Positions 54,524-64,000 of a stretch of 64,000 nucleotides of DNA are shown here, one piece after another (the first letter of the stretch is position 1; every line of letters begins with the position of its first letter). The position numbers and the translations under genes were made by a program. Source of the stretch: Agrocybe praecox (lineage: Eukaryota; Basidiomycota; Agaricomycetes; Agaricales; Agrocybaceae); assembly GCA_964017145.1 (NCBI GenBank), contig OZ024850.1, positions 2,457,618 through 2,521,617 of the forward strand. Direction: 5' to 3'. The notes below the pieces were generated by a model. The model made no database searches. It was given only the letters and a program-made list of their open reading frames with translations, and had not been told where the DNA came from.

Positions 54524-57500
54524 ATGAACAACCACCAATCAACCTCACCGACGTCGGAAACTGCTACCCTCTTCAAATTGCGCAAAAAATCAAAATCAAT
54601 CTGGTTGTCGGATCTATCGTTCGCCTATTTCTTCTCGCCTAACTCGCATAAACGTACACGTACGACAACCTTGACACCGTCCTCGTCCTCATCTTCCTCG
54701 TTGACCCCAATTCATCCTCTGTCGACATCTGCATCGTGTACCTCGTCGCCTGTTACGACTGTTCCGTTGGATGCGGCCTTGTTGCGGGGCGACGATCGTG
54801 ATCGACATCACCATCTTCACCATCATTTGGGTGTAAAGCCAGCGCCTGTTGAAAACCAGCCACATCATGGAAAGCAGTCGATGCAATCGACTGTCAGTGC
54901 CCTGCATCGGTCAACGTTCGGCAACAATGGAGCAAGCTCTGGTTCAGCCTTTGCGGATTTTGGGCTGAGGAGACGGAGAAGTACGGGAGGGGGTACGGCG
55001 AATAGCAAGTCTGGCCTATTCGGGAAGGAGAAGGAGAAGGAGTCAAAGGATAATGGTAAAGATAGAAAAGAGAAATTAAGGCTGTCTATTGCGGGGCAAG
55101 GCGGGGTACGTGGTCTTTCTTTTTGTTCCTATTTTCTACCACCTGGTTTCTCTTGGTTCTTTTCATCACTTTATAATTTGTGTATATGGATTGTGTGCTA
55201 ACTGTGATGTCTCTTTTTCTATATTTAGAATCATGCAATCTTGCCTGCGGGTACGTTCATTGAGCAGTCTTGTGTTGTCCTCGTTATCATGGCTAACTTT
55301 TTTCTTTCTAGGCAGCATGGGTCCTCCGTCGTCATCTACGGTGCCCTCGGGCCCTTCTTCAGCCTCACTTACAACCACATCCGCCACTAGCATCGAGCAA
55401 CAGCCACAGCAAGGACAGAAAACACCAAAGTTCAGTACTGCAGACCGTGCTATCCTGGAACAACTCAAAGCAAATTTGCGCGCGCGGGATGCTCAGTTTG
55501 TAATCAAGGGTGTGGGCCATACGACTTTTGGCCAGTTGAAGTCTCCGGGAAAGAGATATCACGCGCACCCGAAGGAAGAGGTGCCGTACCCTCGAAGTTA
55601 CGAACGTCAGGTGTTGGATTTGTGAGTCGTCTTTCCTGCTCTCTCTCTTGTATTTTTTTTTCTATTTTTTTCTCGTCGACTTTTTTCCCTGGTTCTTTTT
55701 TCTACTTTGCGATTTCTTTCCGGTACAGCTGAATCAGCTGCTAAACATTTTCTTTGGACTTTCCCAATGCTTTTTGATTCCGTTGTGTGCCGATGGCCAT
55801 CCTTTCCTTATTCTCACTCTTCAGCACTACCACTTGGTTCCTTCTTGTTCCTATCACTCTTCTTCCGGACTGTAATTATGCCTCGGCTTTTATCTTCCAT
55901 CCCCAGTTTCTTTTCCCTGGGCACTGTTTTTAGAGAACATTCTGAACATTCTACTGAGGGATGGGACAGCCATTACCCCGCTCTATTTTTGTGTTGGTTT
56001 TTTATTTATTTACTCTTCCGTCCGTGGCCCATCTATTCTGTTCCTCCTTTGTTTTTCCTCGGGACTTCTTCTCCGCTGTTCTATTGAGTTGTCTGGGGTC
56101 GACATCTTTTTGGGCTGTGTTATGGATTCAGTCTTTTTTCGGTTCGGTTGGGCAACCGAGTTTGGGTTGTTCGTTCTTCTTCGAACTGTGTTCCTGGATT
56201 TCGGTGAGATGCGGTCTTACGGCCTACGAGAGAGGGATACTTGAACTTGCTGGATATGGTTATATTTTCTACTGCGTCTCGCTGCATTCATTTGCAGAGG
56301 TTATTTCAGTTGTCTTTTCGAAGGCGTCTTGATTATCGGGACATCCACTTTTCTTCTGTTTCTGCGCTCCTTCATTTTACTGCAAATATTTCTTGACAGT
56401 GTCCTTTTTACTGATAACTGTTTTGACTCTTTTACGCGGATTATAGGGATGTTTGGGAAACGATGTTTAGTTTGGACGTTTGCCAGAGTTTGACTTGGCA
56501 CGTCTTCGAGACGCCTCCTACGAAAGTGTGAGTCTTCTGATTCTTTTTTGCATGTTTTGCATGTTTCTATTTCTTTCATGCTATCTCCGCATATCGGATG
56601 CGGAGCTTGCTTGATACTCTTGTTTCTGATCTCTTTTTGGTGTTTTATTTTATTTTCTACGCGACCGGATACTCATTTTATTTAACATATCATAGGCTGG
56701 AACTCGGTTGTGGTTAGTAAATTTTCTGGAAATCGCGGACGACTTCTTTCCGAAGTCGTCCATTACGCTGGTTAGAATCAATGGATTTCTCATTCTCGTG
56801 CATCTCTCTAGGCACGGGTACATGGATCTTGCAGTGTGCGAGGACGTGGAAGGTCGGTCATTATATGTTCTTTTGTCTATACGCCATTATTAAACAGTTT
56901 AATGCAATGTGTAGGAGTGCCACTTTGTCGGTACGTAACGCACTCTCTCCCATATATGCCTTCTATGAAGCATGTATCCTTATCTGAATTTCTACGTTGT
57001 AGGTCTCGATATCGTGCCTCTCCATCCTAATCTCCAGAATGTTGGCTCGCCTGACTTGGCCTCACGTATTACTTGGGTACATCATAACTTGTATGTGATA
57101 TGCGTCTCATCTTTATTTTTTCCGTAAACGTAAGCTGACTGTATTGTAATGTAATATAGCCTCGAGACATTACCCTTCCAAGACGAGGAGTTTGACTTTG
57201 TGTACGTTATTTCACAACTTTCTCCCCCCGTATAACCTGAGCTTATGGTATATCAGGCATATTAGGAGAATAGCTCTAGGCGTTCCAGAAGATAAGGTTC
57301 GTTGTATATTATTCGGCCTTTTATATTTTTGACTGACGCATCTTTTCCTCAGTGGGATAAACTGTTTGAGGAAATTGCACGCGTCATGAAACCGGGTGCA
57401 GCTTTCGAGGTAATTTTATCCACTACCTCCGTCATTTATTATGGTTCTGACGGATTGATGTGCGTTATTTTCAGATGATTGAGGAAGATCTATTCTTCCC

Positions 57501-59557
57501 TGGCAGACGAAATGTCGACGACAACGACGAGTCGATTTCGATTATGTATCCTGATGGCGAATCTTCGAGCAGTCTACGCAATTCATTGTCGTCAGATCAA
57601 CATCACAATCAGTCCAGTATTAATGGCCACGATGATGTGACCGTGCACAGACTGCCGCTCGTTGTCGAAAGTGACTCGCCTCAAACGCCGACCAAGGAAT
57701 CCCACATTATCCAGCTACCTCCACACCCTTCGTCACCTACCCAAATATCGTATGACGAACATAGCGATACCCAGTCGAGCTCACGTCCTCCTTCAGTGGC
57801 GACCTTTACCCCTCCACAACCCTCCACCCTTCATCGGCCATCCTTATCGGTGAAAACGCAGAATGCTGCCACGAGCTCCAATACTTATTCGAACATAACT
57901 ACGACCCACCCACCCGCTTTCAGTGCAAACGTGGGTCTTTTTGGAGGAATTGGGTATTTGGCATCACAGGACCCGTTTATGGAGGCAATTAAACAGCAGA
58001 AACGTGATAGGGCATCTGTGCAACCAGAGCCGTCGTTGAAAAGGGCACCTTCTTTCTCAGGGACCGCCACTATTACACCCGCGCCGAAGACTAAAATCTC
58101 GCCTTTCTTGATTAGGAGCACGCCAAACGATGACGAACCGACAGATCCCCGAGATCATGCGATTTTGGCAGCCGTTTGGACTGGTATGCTTGAGTCAAGG
58201 TTCATCAACACAACTCCGTTATCCCTTCTGACTACTTACTTGGAGTACCACTTCAAAGGTTTTTATCTTTGTCTTTTTATTTGTGAGCTGAAGAAAGCTG
58301 ACATGGAATTCTCCGTTTTCTCTAGATGTCCGAACTCATCCTCCTCTTTTGTATACCTACCCACCGGTAGCGCCGAAAATTTATCCTCCGGATGAAGATG
58401 ATGATGAGCCTTGGATAAGACACCCACCCAACGAGTATCAGGCACACAGTTCTGAGCTAGATACTGATGATGCTCGGGACGCGGTCATTCCTATGCCAAA
58501 CCGACCTCTTTCAAACAAGTCCCGTAAATCTGTTGGTTCAGATGACAATGGCGGTGAAATCGCAGAAGATGATCGTTGGCTATCGCTGAGATCTCTCATA
58601 AAGAAGTCGTCCCCTTATGTCAGCTTGGACGAATCGCGAAGTTATGCTTATGGACCGTCGAGCGTCTCTTTGCCGACGAAAAACGCAAAAGACGGGAAAG
58701 CCCACGGTCGTCGGGTCACAAATTTGCCAAATACTACGCTCAACATTGATTTGCGTACGTTGAACTTGCACCTGACTTTGCGGGCGAGAGAAATCATTGC
58801 GTGCTCAGAGGAAATGTGGGAATGGGTGGTTGCGGTCCAGGCAGCGGAGAAGCTGAAAAATGCGCAGGAGAATGAAGCGCTCCGTTCGGGTTCTTTGGAC
58901 GGCTTTAATGACACGTTGGACTCCGCTAGCATCAGTAGTTCATTGGACTTTACCAACGCTGCTATCTTGGAAATGACAAGGGATGACTTCGATCTCTTGC
59001 TGAATAATTTCGATATGTAAGTCTCCTCTTTCTAACAATCTCTATGACATCCACTGATCGTTTATTTCGTCTTCAGGGATATGCAGGACAGATCTTCTCT
59101 AGGACCCGTTCTCAAGGAACGGTTCGAGTGGGATATCTTCCCCACCATCGGTGTTCTGCCAGACCGAAAAGCCTACGATAAGGCCTGCAGGAAGTTCGAC
59201 AGATGGCTCTCGAAACGACCTAAAAATGGAGCAGGTGGTGTTATTCAACAGCCAAGCGACAATCATCGCAGGTTTAGAGGTTTGGTCCCATCCACGGGAC
59301 TTGTTCCACCAACACCCGAAACGCCAAGCTCTTATAATCCCAGCGTTATTTCGCGATCAACAAGCGCTCCTCAACCATCGAATGGCACTCAGTCGGTGGT
59401 AGAGGATTACTCCCGATCGAGTTCAACGACGCTATCTGGAACCTCTAATGAACAAGATAACCCACCCCCATTCTCACCTTCTTCTGTCTTGCCGCCACCG
59501 AGGCCGACAAGTCGTGCGATGCGCGTTTTCATTGCTTGGAAAGCGACATCATCATGA
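54524..59557 (+). CDS. SAM-dependent methyltransferase with long disordered tails
   Basis: Class I (Rossmann) methyltransferase; substrate unknown. The N-terminal ~270 residues are Ser/Thr/Lys-rich (MNNHQSTSPTSETATLFKLR onward, then LFGKEKEKESKDNGKDRKEK). A conserved lead follows: FSTADRAILEQLKANLRARD, AQFVIKGVGHTTFGQLKSPG, EEVPYPRSYERQVLDLDVWE. Motif I, VLELGCGTGTWILQCA, is assembled from three exons (56528, 56698-56713, 56812 on). Then ECHFVGLDIVPLHPNLQNVG, FLETLPFQDEEFDFVHIRRI and FEEIARVMKPGAAFEMIEED. A Pro/Ser-rich insert precedes RTLNLHLTLRAREIIACSEE, MWEWVVAVQ and the tail KERFEWDIFPTIGVLPDRKA. The intron 55622-56446 is 825 nt, far longer than the others. The stop is at 59555-59557, inside a Ser/Pro-rich tail, so the 3' end could lie further on. 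Confidence 0.82.
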
Positions 59558-62500
59558 TCCTTTCCTCATCCAGAATCATGTCGTGGCAGCCTGATCACTA
59601 TGACAAGGCAGACACGATCTGTCTTCCCAAAAGAGCGACGTTCGACCCATTAGCCGATGGCGGGGGAAGATAATTATTGGCAGGCTTCGCATTCACATTG
59701 TGTTGCCATTTCCCGCCTCGGCAATCTTTACAAAGCAACCAACACCCGATTTGGGGGTCAGCGCCGTTTCTGGCTATGGGATCGCTGTCCGTTTAATTTC
59801 CTTTCTTGTGCACCTTCGTGGTACTTTTCTGCAACACGATCGGTGTCCAAGGAAGGTAGATTAGTTACCTGTTTTGATATCATGCTGTGAGATGTTTCTT
59901 CTTTTTTTAATCTTTTTGCATGTTATTCTTGCTTTGATATTTCATTGTTTTCTTCTTCATAGTTTTCGTGGATTTCATTCTTGCTCTTTCGCTCAACATC
60001 ATAGTAATAGTGTCCATTGCTCATCGCTATCGTGTCTACAATCCACATCGGCTCGTACTATCAGCTTTTTTCTTCTTTCTCTTTTTCATCTCATCGAATC
60101 TTCATTGTCGATTACAATTTTTGCATTACATCAATATATATCTGCGGAAATATGGTACATTTCCTCCTCAAAGTCTTCATTGAATCTTCTGGTATTTTTT
60201 TGCCGGTTCACATTGTGCGTTCATTTCGTAACAAAGTCAGGAGGTTGAAAAGTGTCATCAAAGGTGTCATCGCAGTAGAGAACGTCCGGGACAGTGCGTC
60301 TTCAACTTCTTCACCGGAGACTTCATTTACGGTAGGCCCTCGATCTGTAGCCCCTTGCTGCGAGACAGATTTGAGGCAAGTATACAGCCATTTATGGTGT
60401 TCTCAGTAGGTGTGGCTCTTTTCTGTATCACATATGACAGAACCTTGCTTGATCCATCGTTTTACAGCGTGGCTTCATTCGCTCAATGTTTAAGGTGACA
60501 GGGGAGTCGGAATTTCGGAATGATAAGTAATATCGTGGCACGGCTTGGTCATGAGGGGTGGAGGAGAATGGAATCAGACCCTCGGCAATAGTCCTATCGA
60601 TGCACCCCAAATCCAGACACCATCATAAAATCCATCAGTAAGATTTCAGCCTAAAATATCATCACGAAGATCCTATGAAATCCATGGAATCCTAATGATC
60701 AGATGGCTGATCTTCTTGCAATGAGGCGTGATGGAAAAATTGGGAAGATTTCTTTCCTTTTCTTGACACTCCGCTTATCAGCCGTATGTGTGAATTTTCT
60801 TACTTTTCTGGAATAATTGCCATATATTCCTTCATTCGGACCTCGAGAAGACTAATGAATCAAGCTTGGGGCTGCAAAAATGTGTGGAATTTATGTCTTG
60901 GCGTTCCCATCAGCACGTCACAACCCCTCCGCAACGGTTTTTCATGCGCAGCAGCGCCTAAGTCATGCCTTTGACAAATTATTGCACTGCATGATATCAC
61001 TATGTATATGTTTATCATGCTTAAACGGAAGATTGCGCGCCGCGTCGCCCTCGGCCAGCGTTCATCGTACGCTTGTATCGTATCAAAACCTCAAACGCAG
61101 TCAAAGTCAAACGCTTTATCTTTTAGTGGCAGATACGACATAGCGAAGTTCGGGATGATTGTCCTTGCTTCTAGCGTATGTATTTACCTTGTTAATATAA
61201 GAGTTGTCGGCCACTCTAAATTTATCTCAACGGTCTTCTGCGCTTATTCTGGGCCCTCGGGCGATAGAGTGCTCCGACGCTCTATGTCCTGATATGTATG
61301 TACGAAAAGGTAAGGGAACGCACACACCGGCCAAATTAAACAAACAAAGGCATCAATACGACGCACATTCGCAACCAATTCGCAACCTGAAGTTATTCTT
61401 GAAATAGCAGCTTATATCATCTGACAGAGTCTATTCTATTTTGCATCCCAATCGAGCTGTCTACTCTTGTTCTGTTTTTGGTGTGCGCAGAAAATAAGTC
61501 TTCTCAAAACGGGAATAATAGATAATCAAAGAATGAGGGGCAACCCCACACGTTGACTTTTAAAGGAAGGAATACTTCCTGATATGGGCTCCAAGATCAG
61601 TCACATACCGTCGTCGAGGAGACACTGCGTATCATATCTATAATCTGACAGACCCGAGCAGCTTGATTGCAATCTCTCAATATAATCGTCTGTGATTGCA
61701 TTATTCGCTGGTGTTGTTCTTTTTTCCCTATCTCAATAATCGCGTTGAACAACCCAACCTGGGTCCTTGTAAGACTTTTTCGATATTACAAATGCAAAAA
61801 AAAAGGGCAGTCCACTGCTATCGGTCTCGTCAAAAATACCTCTTGATCACCGGGGACGGGTTGTAGGCTATTCGGGGATGCAGTGGCTGGAAATATGTCG
61901 CGTGTTTGGAAGCAAATGACTATGTTTATATGTTTTTCACCTCAGCACCGAAATACACCCAAAATTTGTTTTCGTATGTCAAGTTATATCCTGGCGAGAC
62001 ACCAAGGCAACGGATACGGCAGGTAGGTAGCTATGTATTTTAACATTCACTGCGCTCAGGATCTCCTGCTTCGCCCGCCCGCATTAAAAACTAAAACATA
62101 CGAGGTCGGGGGCGCGAGCACTGTATCGAATGATGCATGATGGATGGATGGACCATGTAAAAAAATCATCAGATGACTCGATCCATAGCGCTCGAAGTAG
62201 GCCAAGAACTTGTTCTCCCATACCCGTCGGGATGCCCTGTCAACATCTTATCTAGCAGCCTGGCACTCCTCAGATGATATGTATCATTCCACGAAATCCC
62301 CAACGCCAACGAACATCAAGACATGACATTTGGAGATAACCCTGCATAGCAAGATGATTGAATATGAATATGGTTCTGGGTCTTTTTGCACCTTCAAAAC
62401 ATGACGATGGGATCGCGGAAAAAAAGGATTCTGTAAAACGTCGGCATGACGTTGGCATGTCAAGAATTGACAGTTTTGGTGATGCGAAAGGTCGTCGGTC

Positions 62501-64000
62501 CGTCCACGACAGTAAAAATGTGAATGTGTTTCTTTGTTGGTCGGTCTGGACTGACATGGGCTTCGATTTGAATGTCCTTTGTACTTCGACGACTGAGATA
62601 AACTTTTAGGAGTGGAAAAAAGATTTTACCACGGGAGCTGGAAGTGGACGGACAATCTTTCGACGGTATCAGCGATCCGGTGGATGCACTGCGACCCGAA
62701 ACTTCAAAGGACTCGTCTTTGCGAGATTGTAAAATGTGGTAATCCAAGATGATAGATGCTCTAACGACGAAAATTAATACCTCCTCGACCGGAGTCAGCG
62801 AAGGACATGAATTGATTAATGCTTGGCACAGCGTCCAGAAGACATGAAGCCAAGGGAAATTAATCCATTACAATCATGCCAATGAAGGAATTATTCGGCG
62901 CATATTGCACTTTTTAATATCCTTTGCTGGAAATTGTTTGGTAAGCAGTGGGCACGCTGGTCGTATGTGGTAGATCTACCGGCTTACCAAGCTCACAACT
63001 GCTATCAACGACGGAGAAACAACAGACAACAGGAACGCGGCGGTTTCTCGTCTCCACTATTCGCCTCCATGTTCAATATTAATGAACATCATCGTAGGAT
63101 ACCATTCATAGAAAGTGGTATCCCAGCTAAGTTGATACCAACGTCTATGTCTGTTCTGTTTTTATTACAGTTCTGTACGCCGCTGGCCAGGCAGCCAGAC
63201 TTGACATTCAATACAGACATTTACACGCACTAGAACGACGAGTTCACACCCCCGGAGATGGCACCTATCACTACATGCTAAATTGAGAATTAGAATCATA
63301 CTCCATTAGAACAACACAGCACAGCACATACCATATGTGCGATGCTCTCACTCGGCCATCATTCACTTAAACTTTCTCTCTGTCCATAGAGTTGAGCCAG
63401 GAATAAGCACGTACCAAGTCCTTTTTGTTACCTTTTTGGCTTCTAGTGCAGGATGTACGTGCGTGCGTGATGTGTGGTATGTATTGCATCATAATTGGCC
63501 TTGATCGTGTCTCTTTTTCATTTATTCGAAGCTAAATCTGACTTGAGGGAATCCTAAGTAGTAAGGTCGGTAAACTGATTCTTTAGACCATTTTCTGAAT
63601 GAATGGAGGATACGCACCAGTACATGCATAAGCCTCAATCCAATAGTGCTAAAGACATGAGTGCGACGATGTGGCGGGTTGGATCGTCGGCGACGTCTGG
63701 ATGTAAGACGAAGAGCTGCTGCATGAATCAAAGAAATACATTTATCGTTATAGACAAAGACGAAGGCCCGTAGCGTCCCAGGGTATGTACCAAATAGGAT
63801 TCATAAGCGCGCCAGAAAAAAGAACGCCCATAAAAGAACGCGTCGAGCTTCCATGTCGAATAAATGTCGAATAAATATCAATCAAGGCAGAAACAAACTC
63901 GGGGTCTGTCATCTACTGTCGACCACGTGTAATTAAATTCACAAGGTCATTGTTGATAGCCATCTCGTCCTTCACATCGAAGAGTGGAGAGTAAAGTCCA
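59558..64000. other. 4.4 kb without a recognisable gene
   Basis: I read both strands and found no ORF chain with plausible splice sites or a known motif. T-rich stretches occur at 59890-60190, an A run at about 61795-61804, a GATG microsatellite (62129-62149) and dispersed short ORFs. Long UTRs, a non-coding RNA or a fast-evolving gene cannot be excluded. Confidence 0.45.

Noticed and set aside
62270..62609. Overlapping ORFs on both strands in the right-hand gene-poor region
   Set aside because: Both are short, neither has motif or splice support, and they lie opposite each other.
63470..63515. TGTATTGCATCATAA as a CIAS CaaX end
   Set aside because: An in-frame TGA lies two codons before it, so no precursor peptide is possible.

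Overview
The window is nuclear DNA of a filamentous basidiomycete, most likely an agaricomycete. The evidence is many 50-65 nt introns with GT...AG ends, typical fungal housekeeping genes, and a small ORF that looks like a basidiomycete lipopeptide mating-pheromone precursor ending in CVVA. I cannot name the species. All exon structures were worked out by hand from splice signals and protein family patterns.

Left part (1-29.5 kb) is gene dense: a Zn(II)2Cys6 regulator cut by the window edge (-) divergent from dihydroxy-acid dehydratase ILV3 (+); a ~470 bp inverted-repeat element; RIO1 kinase (-); a small four-helix membrane protein (+); a ferric-chelate reductase (+); the proteasome assembly chaperone Nas2/PSMD9 (+); an AidB/ACAD11-like acyl-CoA dehydrogenase (-); an unnamed secreted glycoprotein in many short exons (+); Cdc37 (+); an unusual E2-like/F-box fusion (-); a Ctk2-type cyclin (+); a wax-synthase-type MBOAT acyltransferase (-); and a NiCoT nickel/cobalt permease (+).

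Middle part (29.5-46 kb) is accessory in character. It holds the pheromone-precursor candidate (29964-30095, -), then four paralogous ABM-like (dimeric alpha/beta barrel) genes interleaved with three WWOX/retinol-dehydrogenase-like SDR genes and a TPR/F-box/LRR gene. SDR-A and SDR-C are recent copies. The duplicated block also carried a fragment of the F-box gene, and degenerate direct repeats lie on both sides of the SDR-C block. Between the last two ABM genes is an array of palindromic AATTAATT sites unlike anything else in the window.

Right part (46-64 kb): an adaptin-binding p34/Irc6-like gene, a ~440 bp fold-back element, a long disordered protein carrying six copies of a V-T-P-W-[ED] motif, a 1.9 kb pyrimidine-rich spacer with two (CG)n tracts, a SAM-dependent methyltransferase with long disordered tails, and 4.4 kb in which I find no gene.

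The most interesting items are the pheromone precursor with no visible receptor, the E2-F-box fusion that keeps its catalytic cysteine, the ABM/SDR array, the AATTAATT palindrome array and the VTPWE repeat protein.
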